From positions 1 to 18,895 of the forward strand of contig CAADWP010000034.1 of the NCBI GenBank assembly GCA_900752785.1: a stretch of DNA of 18,895 bases, read 5' to 3'. The notes beneath the pieces are model-generated. The model did no database searches. It was not told the DNA's origin and was given only the letters and a program-made list of their open reading frames with translations. This document shows, in pieces, positions 1 to 6,783 of this stretch. How positions within the stretch are numbered: the first letter of the stretch is position 1; each line of letters begins with the position of its first letter. Source of the DNA: an uncultured Ruminococcus sp. Its GTDB lineage: Bacteria; Bacillota; Clostridia; Oscillospirales; Ruminococcaceae. The position numbers and the translations under genes are program-made.

Positions 1-1
1 T

Positions 2-922
2 CTCGCAGACAAGCAGTTCGGCTCGACAAAATCGGGTATCGCTCCGTTCTATTCGGACAAGTATGCTAAGATCGGTTTCCAGGTATGCGATCTTTTCTAC
101 CCCGATGAGCTTAAAGAAAAGCTTGCAAGCGTTTGCGAGGTTAAGAACCTCCTTCTTAAGTACGTTTATCATAAACCTCTCCTTGATGTTGACGAGCTTT
201 TCAACACACTTATGGAGTACAAGGACATGATTGAGCCTTATGTTGCCGACACGGGCGCATTTATTCGTCAGGCAATCAAGGACGGCAAGGAGATTCTTCT
301 TGAGGGTCAGCTCGGCTCACTTAAAGATCCCGATTTCGGTATCTACCCGATGGTTACATCCTCCTCAACTCTCGCAGGCTACGGCACTGTAGGCGCAGGT
401 ATCCCCGCACATGAAATCAAGGATATAATCACGGTTACAAAGGCTTATTCCTCGGCAGTCGGTGCAGGCGAATTCGTCAGCGAGATTTTCGGCGAGGAAG
501 CCGATAAAATGCGTAATCACGGCGGCGATTCCGGCGAATACGGTGCAACAACAGGTCGTCCCCGTCGTATGGGCTGGTTCGACTGCGTTGCAACACGCTA
601 CGGTGTTGAGGTTCAGGGCGCAACTCAGGTTTGCCTGACCGCTCTCGACTGTCTCAGCTATCTTGACGAGATCAAGGTTTGCACAGGCTACGAGATTGAC
701 GGAAAAATCATTAAGGATTTCCCGAACACTCATATGCTCAAGAAAGCAAAACCGATTTTCGAAACACTTCCCGGCTTCAAGTGCGACATAAGAGGCATCA
801 AGGAATTCGACAAGCTCCCGAAGGAAGCACAGGACTATGTCCTCTTTATCGAAAAGGAGATCGGCAAGCCGATTACAATGGTTTCCAACGGTCCGAAGAG
901 AGAAGAAATTATATACCGATAA
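2..922 (+). CDS. purA: Adenylosuccinate synthetase, 3' part (5' end outside window)
   Basis: This gene makes adenylosuccinate from IMP and aspartate with GTP, the first committed step from IMP to AMP, in the cytoplasm. The open frame runs from base 2 with no start codon in view, so the gene begins before the window; the ATG at 212 is internal. About 306 C-terminal residues are present. Visible family signatures include a GSTKSGIAPFYSDK segment, the stretch LLEGQLGSLKDPDFGIYPMV with VTSSST, the TTGRPRRMGWFD segment, and the C-terminal VSNGPKREE, which is typical of PurA. It ends in TAA at 920-922. Its neighbour guaA makes GMP from the other IMP branch, so the pair covers both branches of purine nucleotide synthesis. 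Codon use looks like guaA and unlike the island genes. Confidence 0.95.
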   Translation, partial: LADKQFGSTKSGIAPFYSDKYAKIGFQVCDLFYPDELKEKLASVCEVKNLLLKYVYHKPLLDVDELFNTLMEYKDMIEPYVADTGAFIRQAIKDGKEILLEGQLGSLKDPDFGIYPMVTSSSTLAGYGTVGAGIPAHEIKDIITVTKAYSSAVGAGEFVSEIFGEEADKMRNHGGDSGEYGATTGRPRRMGWFDCVATRYGVEVQGATQVCLTALDCLSYLDEIKVCTGYEIDGKIIKDFPNTHMLKKAKPIFETLPGFKCDIRGIKEFDKLPKEAQDYVLFIEKEIGKPITMVSNGPKREEIIYR

Positions 923-965
923 AAAGGTATTGCCGCATTCAGCGCAGACCAAAGAGCAAAAATAA

Positions 966-1018
966 AAAGCTATAATTCACATACAGTAGCCAAGATAAGC
1001 CATGTGGATTATAGCTTT
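966..1018. terminator. Long inverted repeat between purA and guaA, probable purA terminator
   Basis: Positions 966-982 (AAAGCTATAATTCACAT) pair with 1002-1018 over 17 bp with one G-U type mismatch, leaving a 19-nt loop. It starts 44 nt after the purA stop. The stem is AT-rich and the run of T after it on the + strand is weak, so it may end purA transcription inefficiently or act as a processing site. Confidence 0.5.
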
Positions 1019-1057
1019 GATTTAATTGATGTTATCTAAAATTTTTATGCTCTTTTA

Positions 1058-1114
1058 AGCGCTTTTTTGCCCTCTCGCAGTACACAAGTACAGCTTCGGG
1101 GCAAAGAAAACGCT
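1058..1114 (+). promoter_or_regulatory. Imperfect hairpin in the guaA leader
   Basis: AGCG plus a T-run and GCCC at 1058-1073 can pair imperfectly with GGGGCAAAGAAAACGCT at 1098-1114, with a small GTAC-acaa-GTAC hairpin at 1079-1090 inside it. It sits about 50 nt before the guaA start. I looked for the conserved core of a purine riboswitch and did not find it. The structure could be an attenuator or an RNA stability element; no function can be assigned from sequence alone. Confidence 0.35.
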
Positions 1115-1166
1115 TTCTGCATCTGAATTCAACAACCCCTCACCATTTTTAGAAAGGACGAAAAGA

Positions 1167-2717
1167 ATGAACGAAAAAATACTTGTCCTCGATTTCGGCG
1201 GACAGTACAATCAGCTCATCGCACGCAGAGTACGTGATTTCAACGTTTACGCCGAGATTCTCCCCTACACCACCGACCTTGAGACGATCAAGGCAAACGG
1301 CTACAAGGGAATCATCTTCACAGGCGGTCCGAACTCTGTTTTCGATATGGAATCTCCGCATTATACAAAAGATATTCTTGACATCGGCGTTCCTATTCTC
1401 GGCATCTGCTACGGATGTCAGCTCATCGCATGGATGGGCGACGGCAAGGTTGCAACCGCTCCTGTTTCCGAATACGGCAAGATTGAGCTTGAGCAGAGTA
1501 AGGACAGCCTTCTTTGGGAGAACGTTCCCGAAAAGAGTGTTGTTTGGATGAGCCATACGGACTATATCTCCGAGCCTCCGAAGGGCTTTGAGATTATCGC
1601 CAAAACTGACAACTGCCCCTGCGCAGCAATGCAGAACGTTGACAGAAAGCTCTATGCCGTTCAGTTCCACCCCGAGGTTACTCATTCCGAGTACGGCAAT
1701 CAAATGCTCAGAAACTTTGTTTTCAATGTCTGCGGCTGCACAGGTGACTGGAAGATGGACAGCTTCATTGATACAACCGTTGAAAAGCTTCGTGAAAAGA
1801 TTGGCGACAAAAAAGTCGTTCTCGGTCTTTCGGGCGGCGTTGACAGCTCCGTTGCCGCCGCGCTTCTCAGCCGTGCCGTCGGCAAGCAGCTCACCTGCGT
1901 TTTTGTCGATCAGGGTCTTATGAGAAAAGATGAGGGAGATTTTGTCGAGCAGACCTTCACTTCCCTCTTTGATATGAATTTTGTCCGTGTAAACTGCGGC
2001 GACCACTTCCTTGCGATGCTCAAGGGCGTTGTTGACCCCGAGCAAAAGAGGAAAATTATCGGCACGGAATTCTATAAGGTATTCTGGGACGAGGTCAGGA
2101 AACAGGCTGAGGACGGATTTTTCGCACAGGGTACGATTTATCCCGACAGAATCGAGTCCGGTAAGGGCAAGAGCAAGGATAAGGCAAACACCGCCGTTAT
2201 CAAAACTCATCACAACATGGTTGAAAAGCCGTCGGATATACAGTTCCTCGGCACGATCGAACCTCTTAAGGATCTTTTTAAGGACGAGGTTCGCAAGGTC
2301 GGCGAGATGCTCGGAATTCCCCATGAGCTTGTATGGCGTCAGCCGTTCCCGGGTCCGGGTCTCGGTGTAAGAATTGTCGGCGATATAACAGCCGAAAAGA
2401 TAAGAATCCTCCAGGACGCAGACTTTGTTCTCAGAGATGAGATGGCAAAGAACGGCTATGAAAAGAACCTCAGCCAGTTCTTCTGCGTTTACACAGGCTC
2501 AAAGTCGGTCGGCGTTATGGGCGATCACAGAACGTACGAGAATGTCATCGCGATCCGTGCCGTCACAACGGACGACTTCATGACCGCAGACTGGGCAAGA
2601 ATCCCGTATGATATCCTTGCAACCGTCTCCAACCGCATCACCAACGAGGTTGACGGCGTCAACCGCATCGTCTACGACATCACCTCCAAACCCCCCGGAA
2701 CGGTGGAGTGGGAATGA
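1167..2717 (+). CDS. guaA: GMP synthase (glutamine-hydrolysing)
   Basis: GuaA converts XMP to GMP using ATP and the amide of glutamine. The 516-residue length is normal. The N-terminal class I glutamine amidotransferase domain shows the catalytic triad: Cys81 in GICYGCQ, and His168 and Glu170 in QFHPE. The ATP pyrophosphatase P-loop SGGVDSS lies at 222-228. The C-terminal dimerisation domain ends with the usual DGVNRIVYDITSKPPGTVEWE-type sequence. The start is supported by AAAGGA at 1153-1158. The last codons, GAG TGG GAA TGA, are also the left attachment site of the genomic island that follows: the shared bases GAGTGGGAAT recur at 18564-18573. Integration left the protein intact and only replaced the stop codon and downstream sequence. 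The gene's own terminator has therefore probably been moved to the far side of the island. Confidence 0.97.
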   Translation: MNEKILVLDFGGQYNQLIARRVRDFNVYAEILPYTTDLETIKANGYKGIIFTGGPNSVFDMESPHYTKDILDIGVPILGICYGCQLIAWMGDGKVATAPVSEYGKIELEQSKDSLLWENVPEKSVVWMSHTDYISEPPKGFEIIAKTDNCPCAAMQNVDRKLYAVQFHPEVTHSEYGNQMLRNFVFNVCGCTGDWKMDSFIDTTVEKLREKIGDKKVVLGLSGGVDSSVAAALLSRAVGKQLTCVFVDQGLMRKDEGDFVEQTFTSLFDMNFVRVNCGDHFLAMLKGVVDPEQKRKIIGTEFYKVFWDEVRKQAEDGFFAQGTIYPDRIESGKGKSKDKANTAVIKTHHNMVEKPSDIQFLGTIEPLKDLFKDEVRKVGEMLGIPHELVWRQPFPGPGLGVRIVGDITAEKIRILQDADFVLRDEMAKNGYEKNLSQFFCVYTGSKSVGVMGDHRTYENVIAIRAVTTDDFMTADWARIPYDILATVSNRITNEVDGVNRIVYDITSKPPGTVEWE

Positions 2718-2720
2718 TTG
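2706..2720 (+). other. Left attachment site (attL core)
   Basis: GAGTGGGAAT encodes the last Glu-Trp-Glu of GuaA plus the first base of the stop codon. The following GATTG belongs to the island. AATGATTG at 2713-2720 is the exact reverse complement of CAATCATT at 18550-18557, so the two halves form the inverted core arms of the reconstructed attP. Confidence 0.8.
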
Positions 2721-2774
2721 CATAACTCAGAAAGTGCCGTAAATACGGGCTTTCCACAGAAAAACAGGTCTATA

Positions 2775-2794
2775 TGACGACCGAATGACGACAA
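2775..2794 (+). repeat. Tandem TGACGAC pair, left arm-type integrase site
   Basis: Two TGACGAC copies in the same orientation, 11 bp apart start to start, lie 60 bp inside the left border. The 20-bp block matches 18432-18451 near the right border at 18 of 20 positions in the same orientation. Arm-binding tyrosine integrases use such repeated sites inside the element ends, which fits the N-terminal arm-binding domain of the adjacent integrase. Confidence 0.6.
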
Positions 2795-2798
2795 GACT

Positions 2799-2835
2799 AA
2801 AGCACCCTGCGGGACTCTGTCCCGCAGGGTGCTTT
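2799..2835. terminator. Bidirectional hairpin after the integrase gene
   Basis: A perfect 16-bp GC-rich stem (AAAGCACCCTGCGGGA and its complement) with a CTCTG loop. It lies between the ends of the convergent guaA and integrase genes. Only three T residues follow on either strand, but the arms provide an A-run and T-run, so it can act on both transcripts. It would serve as the replacement terminator for guaA after integration. Confidence 0.8.
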
Positions 2836-2842
2836 CACATAA

Positions 2843-3964
2843 CTATGCCATATCCTTGTCCATCATTTCACACATTGCGTCCTCCATCTCTGAGTATGCG
2901 TGCATATAGTGTGTCGTAATATAAATGCTCTCATGTCCCACTCGGGAGGCAACCACAGGTGCGGACCAACCTTTTTTAACCAGATAAGTGATGTGAGAAT
3001 GCCGAAAGCAGTGAATTGTTATTCGCGGTACCCCGGACTTTTCAATACCGGCTTTGAGCTTACGATGAAGCGATGTCTTACTTGTAGAAAACAGCGTGGT
3101 ATCCGGTTTTGAGTCGGGAAGTTTTGCGATATACTCTCTTAATTCATTGCAAAGAGTTTCGGATATACTGACATTCCGAATACTTTTTGTTGTCTTTGGA
3201 GTAGTTACAATCCGTTTGCCGTGCCTTTCGTAAATATTTTTGTTGATACGAATATAGCGTTTTTCAAGGTCGATGTCGGAAACGGTTAATGCCAGCAATT
3301 CACCGAGCCTGAGTCCACACCAAAAGAAAACATCGAATGCGATATATTCGGGGGTATTAGGCGATATCTCATTATGAAATCTCTTGTATTGCTCTACGGT
3401 CCAAACGGGACGTTCGGGAGCCTCCTTTACGCCCATTTTCACATGCTTCGCCGGATTAAAATCCATAAGATGCCTTTCTGTTGCAAAATTCAGCACAGCG
3501 CAAAGTCTGGAGCGGATGGCATGAATATAGGAATCTTTATAAATGCATTTTCCGTTTTTAAAAAATGTCCCTCTCCATTCCTCTATTTTTACCTGTGTAA
3601 TATCCGCAAGCTTCATCTTGCCGAAGAACGGCAGAATATGCGTATATACCATATTATTTCTGCTGTCTTGAGTTGATAGCTTTGTTGCTACATCCATAGT
3701 TGTCTTATACATTTCAAACAGTTCTTCAAATGTCATATAGTGCTTCGGATCTGAACGCCGCAATATTTTTTCTTGCCAAGTAACTTTCAATCCGTCAAGA
3801 TAAGCTGTAGCATCCCGTTTGGTTAAAAAGCCTCGCTTTAATGATTTGAAATCGCTGCCGTTCTCCTTTCCGCCTTTTATTCGATATTCAACACGCCATT
3901 TCCCGGAGTCACCCGATTCTTTCTTTACAGACCCCGTTACAAGGTTTTCTATATTTCCGTCCAT
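2843..3964 (-). CDS. int: Site-specific tyrosine recombinase / integrase
   Basis: This enzyme would integrate and excise the island. Numbering from the upstream Met at 3982 (379 residues), an N-terminal arm-binding domain (about 28-70, KWRVEYRIKGG then a TKRDATAYLD helix) is followed by a SAM-like core-binding domain (about 82-185) and the catalytic domain. Catalytic residues visible are Arg225 in GLRLGEL, Lys in TPKTTKS (263 or 266), His324 and Arg327 in HCFRHSH, His350 in VGHES and the nucleophile Tyr359 in THYMH. I place the start at 3964 because AGAAAGGA lies 7 nt upstream of it; the ATG at 3982, overlapping the HTH gene stop as ATGA, is the alternative. It is downstream of, and probably coupled to, the small HTH gene. 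The closeness to the guaA attachment site and the direction of reading fit a guaA-specific integrase. Confidence 0.95.
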   Translation of the reverse strand: MDGNIENLVTGSVKKESGDSGKWRVEYRIKGGKENGSDFKSLKRGFLTKRDATAYLDGLKVTWQEKILRRSDPKHYMTFEELFEMYKTTMDVATKLSTQDSRNNMVYTHILPFFGKMKLADITQVKIEEWRGTFFKNGKCIYKDSYIHAIRSRLCAVLNFATERHLMDFNPAKHVKMGVKEAPERPVWTVEQYKRFHNEISPNTPEYIAFDVFFWCGLRLGELLALTVSDIDLEKRYIRINKNIYERHGKRIVTTPKTTKSIRNVSISETLCNELREYIAKLPDSKPDTTLFSTSKTSLHRKLKAGIEKSGVPRITIHCFRHSHITYLVKKGWSAPVVASRVGHESIYITTHYMHAYSEMEDAMCEMMDKDMA

Positions 3965-3978
3965 TTTACCATCCTTTC

Positions 3979-4179
3979 TCATGGCAGCTGCTCAAGCTGT
4001 GATTTTCTCGGAATTTTGCCGCTAAAAGTCAGGAATCCCTCCGAAGACAATTTTTCGTTGATTTTTCGGATTATTTCATATGCCTGCGAACGTCCGATAC
4101 CGAGATATATACTGATTTCGCTTGCTGTCATAAAGTCATACTTTTCAACAGCTATTTCTGTTGCCTTAATTTTATCCAT
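3979..4179 (-). CDS. Small HTH DNA-binding protein, excisionase-like
   Basis: A 66-residue protein with a helix-turn-helix of the kind TASEISIYLGIGRSQAYEIIRKIN (residues about 18-41), followed by a basic tail ending in GKIPRK. Proteins of this size and type directly upstream of a tyrosine integrase commonly act as excisionase or as a directionality and expression regulator. The gene ends with a 4-bp ATGA overlap with the upstream integrase start. No strong ribosome site is seen before its ATG; GGGAATAG is about 10 nt upstream. The excisionase role is inferred from size, fold and position only. Confidence 0.75.
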   Translation of the reverse strand: MDKIKATEIAVEKYDFMTASEISIYLGIGRSQAYEIIRKINEKLSSEGFLTFSGKIPRKSQLEQLP

Positions 4180-4204
4180 TTGCTGCTATTCCCGCAAATA
4201 TGCG

Positions 4205-5086
4205 TTATCTATATAAGTCTTCGGTACGGTGTTTCTCCTTTCTCTGATTATTTTCAAGCATTTTCGTAATGCACTCAACCATCTGAACGGGTGTGTATTC
4301 CCTCGGGAAATATTTGCGAATGTCATACATCGGAATTTTCAGCTTTTCAACCTGATTGGGTTTAACCTCTGCCATAATTCCGGTTACGGTATCATAGTCA
4401 AGCTTGCCTTCTTCAAAAGCGGCGCGCATACGGCGAGCTTGTGCGTGGGATGGAAAGTTTTCGGTTTCATCGATACGGTCAATGACATCCCTTTGGGCTT
4501 CTTCATTAAGAAATGAGATCTCATAGGCAGGGAGCATTTTCATTTTGCCGTTATCTACAAACTCTTGAAGCTCTGGCATTAGATAGGTCAATCGAATCAG
4601 GCGCTGCACGGTTCTTCCGCTGTCGGCATCCGAAACACTATCTCGCGACTTGTGGCCAGTCTGTCCACAAGTGCGTCCCTGATGAAAAAGTGCGTCCGCT
4701 TTCATTCTGTAAGACCGCGCCTTTTCCATAAGGGACAGATTTTCACGCTGACAGTTTGAATCTACCATTAAAATCGTGGCTTGGTCACGGTCGATAAAAT
4801 GAACAACTGCCGGAATTTCTTTTATTTCAAGAAGCTCGGCGGCGTGTACTCTGCGGTGTCTGGATATGATTTCGTATTCGTCAGGCTTGTCCTCAAGCGG
4901 GCGGATGATAATGCGATTTAGCAGTCCGTACTCTTTTATACTTTCAACAAGCTCCGTCATTGACTCATCATCAAGCACCTTGTAGGGGTGGCTCTTAAAC
5001 GGGTGAAGCTTTTCAAGCTTAATGTTCATAAGCTTCGGTTTAGGTTCTTTTACTACCTTTTCGGCAGACGTTTTCGTTTCTTTCAT
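4205..5086 (-). CDS. ParB/Spo0J-like partition family protein
   Basis: A 293-residue protein from the ATG at 5086, which has GGAGG 10 nt upstream; the open frame continues further but without such support. Residues about 20-110 match the ParB N-terminal nuclease/CTPase-type domain, including LHPFKSHPYKV, the ESIKEYGLLNRIIIRP segment, the box II region and VDSNCQRENLSLMEKARSY. A helix-turn-helix follows (SGRTVQRLIRLTYLMPELQEFVDNGK type). Box II reads ISRHRR where most relatives have SGERR or SGHRR, so a glycine of the nucleotide-binding loop is Arg76 here. No ParA ATPase gene is present. Such stand-alone ParB-like proteins are common in clostridial conjugative and mobilisable elements near the integrase; a role in maintenance or regulation is inferred. 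Confidence 0.85.
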   Translation of the reverse strand: MKETKTSAEKVVKEPKPKLMNIKLEKLHPFKSHPYKVLDDESMTELVESIKEYGLLNRIIIRPLEDKPDEYEIISRHRRVHAAELLEIKEIPAVVHFIDRDQATILMVDSNCQRENLSLMEKARSYRMKADALFHQGRTCGQTGHKSRDSVSDADSGRTVQRLIRLTYLMPELQEFVDNGKMKMLPAYEISFLNEEAQRDVIDRIDETENFPSHAQARRMRAAFEEGKLDYDTVTGIMAEVKPNQVEKLKIPMYDIRKYFPREYTPVQMVECITKMLENNQRKEKHRTEDLYR

Positions 5087-5193
5087 AAGGTTTTTCCTCC
5101 TGATTTTAATTTCTTTTTGTCTGCCGTTTCTGTTGTAGAAAAATGCGTATATAAAAATATGATTGAAACGGCAGCGTAGTTTGTTTGTCTCAT
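5083..5193 (-). CDS. Candidate 36-residue small protein before the ParB-like gene
   Basis: An ATG at 5193 with AAAGGCAG about 6 nt upstream opens a 36-codon frame with a hydrophobic patch (AAVSIIFLY) and a lysine-rich C-terminus. Its stop overlaps the start of the ParB-like gene as ATGA, the pattern of translational coupling. It could be a real small protein or simply a leader frame that delivers ribosomes to the ParB start. I do not recognise a family. Confidence 0.35.
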   Translation of the reverse strand: MRQTNYAAVSIIFLYTHFSTTETADKKKLKSGGKTL

Positions 5194-5214
5194 AATTACT
5201 GCCTTTCAATGTTT

Positions 5215-5559
5215 TTACTTGCGGTTTTCTCCGTAGTGTGCGTCAGCGAATAATCCTTTGAAAGTGATTTCGCAATCGCAGTCATTCAGCTCTTTTGAAA
5301 ACCTGTGATATTTGTGCTTAGTTTTTTCGGACAAATTGTTGTGACCGAGCCAAATGTGATCAATATTGGTTTGAAGTCTTAAAAACAGCCTTGTGATTTT
5401 GAAAAAGATTTCGGACGGCTTTTCGTTAACAATCATATCGTTTACAAGCCAATACAAAACAGTTTTCTCGGGCGCTCGGCACAGCGTACTGAGCCTCAAA
5501 AATTTGTCTTTTTCGGATTTTGTCATCCGAACGTGAACATAGTGCTTTCCGTTTCTCAA
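5215..5559 (-). CDS. MobC-like ribbon-helix-helix protein (second copy), TTG start
   Basis: A 114-residue protein whose start is TTG at 5559, supported by AAGGAGGTG six nt upstream and by a 4-bp TTGA overlap with the stop of the preceding MobC-like gene. The N-terminus (HVRMTKSEKDKFLRLSTLC) looks like a ribbon-helix-helix DNA-binding unit. The middle (EIFFKITRLFLRLQTNIDHIWLG) has the same layout as the MobC central helix, where relatives read like Mxxxlxxigtnlnqia. It is probably a diverged paralogue of its upstream neighbour. The expected role is relaxosome DNA binding near oriT. Recognition is by pattern, not by close similarity. Confidence 0.55.
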   Translation of the reverse strand: MRNGKHYVHVRMTKSEKDKFLRLSTLCRAPEKTVLYWLVNDMIVNEKPSEIFFKITRLFLRLQTNIDHIWLGHNNLSEKTKHKYHRFSKELNDCDCEITFKGLFADAHYGENRK

Positions 5560-5921
5560 GTGTTCACCTCCTTTGACTTTTCAATTTCAATGTCAAGCTT
5601 TTCGGTCAGCTCGTCAGATAATTCTTTTGCTGTTTTGACTGCGTCTTCGCAAAGATTATTAAACCGCGGCTCATCCAATGTTCCGATTTGATTCAGAACA
5701 ATTAAGTGGTGGTTTATCTCATAACTGATACATTTAAGCCGCTTATAATAGCTCTCATAATCAATGTTAGGCGTGTGTACAAGCTTGCAGTTTGCAATGA
5801 TATGACGGATATATTCCGAGCAATTCATACCGAGCTTTCCTGCTTTACAGTCGATTTGCTTTAACTCCTTATGTGTCAACCAAAACTTAATTCTCTCTGT
5901 TCTTTTTTCGATAATTACCAT
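5556..5921 (-). CDS. mobC: MobC-like mobilisation accessory protein
   Basis: A 121-residue basic protein. The N-terminal segment (TERIKFWLTHKELKQIDCKAGKLGMNCSEYIRHII) has the ribbon-helix-helix form of plasmid and transposon MobC proteins, which bind oriT and help the relaxase open the DNA. The central part (YYKRLKCISYEINHHLIVLNQIG) and the helical C-terminus fit the family. The relaxase gene that usually follows mobC is missing; instead a second MobC-like gene follows with a 4-bp overlap. The start is uncertain: the only ATG (5921) directly abuts its AGAAAGG, too close for normal spacing. The repeat-rich DNA immediately upstream is the expected oriT position. Confidence 0.7.
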   Translation of the reverse strand: MVIIEKRTERIKFWLTHKELKQIDCKAGKLGMNCSEYIRHIIANCKLVHTPNIDYESYYKRLKCISYEINHHLIVLNQIGTLDEPRFNNLCEDAVKTAKELSDELTEKLDIEIEKSKEVNT

Positions 5922-5938
5922 CCTTTCTTTTTGGGGTT

Positions 5939-6064
5939 TTAGGGGCGCGGAAAGCGACCCCTAACAAGTGTGTTTGCGGTGTGTGCACCCAAACGCGATG
6001 CTTGCTAATGCAATGCCATTTGCAAGCGAATAGAATTTGGTGCACCCAAATTCAGTGCTTGCTA
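5939..6064 (-). other. Candidate origin of transfer (oriT)
   Basis: Directly upstream of mobC are: an inverted repeat TTAGGGG (5939-5945) and CCCCTAA (5958-5964); two 25-bp direct repeats at 5983-6007 and 6040-6064, identical at 21 positions (GTGCACCCAAA, five variable bases, TGCTTGCTA), 57 bp apart; a hairpin with TTTGcGGTG/CACCCAAA arms at 5973-5993; and a hairpin GAATTTGG-tgcac-CCAAATTC at 6033-6053. GCTTGC (6000-6005) also pairs with GCAAGC (6022-6027). Inverted repeats beside a nick site and direct repeats for accessory proteins are typical of oriT. No nick consensus was recognised, so this rests on position and structure. Confidence 0.5.
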
Positions 6065-6080
6065 TTCTTACACATTTTAC

Positions 6081-6104
6081 AGCCGCGTATAGCCGCGGCT
6101 TTTC
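6081..6104 (+). terminator. GC hairpin with short T tail
   Basis: AGCCGCG (6081-6087) pairs perfectly with CGCGGCT (6094-6100) around a 6-nt loop, followed on the + strand by TTTT. It has the form of an intrinsic terminator on the + strand, although no + strand gene leads into it. It could also be a structural part of the oriT region. Confidence 0.4.
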
Positions 6105-6146
6105 AGTCGCCCATAAGCACCACTCCTTTCTTCCTCTCACCTAACG

Positions 6147-6254
6147 TCAAAATCGGGAGAAAATATGCATAGTTTTCAGAAAAATATTTTTAGATGATGA
6201 TTTTTTTGCTCCGCTTTTCTTTGCCGTTTTGTCGAACTGCTGTTTTTTTACCAT
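6147..6254 (-). CDS. Possible 35-residue lysine-rich peptide
   Basis: An ATG at 6254 opens a frame ending with TGA at 6147-6149. The peptide begins MVKKQQFDKTAKKSG and is rich in Lys and Ser in its first half. GGGAG lies 11 nt upstream of the ATG. No family is recognised and the region is otherwise non-coding, so it may be chance. Confidence 0.2.
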   Translation of the reverse strand: MVKKQQFDKTAKKSGAKKSSSKNIFLKTMHIFSRF

Positions 6255-6551
6255 TTTTTCTGAGGCTCCCGCACACACTTTTTGTAAAAGGAAATTCCAC
6301 GACCACATTCCATTTGGTCAATTATTTAGTTTTCAAAGAACATTTCAGAGCTGATTCTCTCGGCTTGTTCATCCGCTCATATTCCCCCGCCGAGCTTTTC
6401 ACCCTCTATATTGGATTGCTGAAAAACCGCCGAAAAATTAACCCCCACAGTAAAACTTTTTTCTTGGTAGACTTTTCAGCCCCTACTTATCAAGCGGCAG
6501 AAAAATACTTGTTTTGAGCCAAATATTTTTCACGCCTTTAAAAAGCGGCAT

Positions 6552-6586
6552 AAAAAATCCCTCCCGCGCCGCAGCACGAGAGGGAT
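6552..6586 (-). terminator. Intrinsic terminator (- strand)
   Basis: ATCCCTC (6557-6563) pairs with GAGGGAT (6580-6586), and two more pairs form after one mismatch. On the - strand the stem is followed by a run of six T. It is downstream of vsr and would stop read-through from the defence operon into the mobilisation region. Confidence 0.65.
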
Positions 6587-6635
6587 AGTATGATATTGCA
6601 ATTCAGTTTTAAGATTGAACTGAACATAAAAAGCA

Positions 6636-6679
6636 CTGTATGAAAGCAAAACAGAGATTCATTACTGCTTTTCATACAG
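6636..6679. repeat. Long hairpin, unknown role
   Basis: CTGTATGAAAGCA (6636-6648) pairs with TGCTTTTCATACAG (6666-6679) with a single bulged base and a 17-nt loop. It lies between the two terminators behind vsr. No T-run follows on either strand. Confidence 0.45.
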
Positions 6680-6706
6680 CACTCTCAAATGCTTCAAATA
6701 AGCAAC

Positions 6707-6736
6707 AGCCCTTTCCGAAATTAAACGAAAAGGGCT
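6707..6736. repeat. Hairpin with AGCCCTTTTCG-type arms
   Basis: AGCCCTTTCCG (6707-6717) pairs with CGAAAAGGGCT (6726-6736) with one mismatch and an 8-nt AT loop. It could be a further transcription-end structure behind the defence operon or a remnant of an inserted small element. Confidence 0.4.
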
Positions 6737-6783
6737 TGTGGGTACAATATAATGTTGAATGTATTATGGTTCCGGTATTCTAC

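Noticed and set aside
365..952. 195-codon open frame on the - strand opposite purA
   Set aside because: A codon-bias shadow of purA, with cysteine-rich low-information content.
923..1166. Purine (guanine) riboswitch before guaA
   Set aside because: The conserved junction and loop sequences of the purine riboswitch were looked for and not found.
1149..2324. 391-codon open frame on the - strand opposite guaA
   Set aside because: It lies fully within guaA, which has clear catalytic motifs; the antisense frame has no ribosome site or recognisable domain.
6194..6517. 107-codon + strand frame in the non-coding region
   Set aside because: Phe/Leu-rich translation of T-rich DNA without a ribosome site; all other genes of the island are on the - strand.
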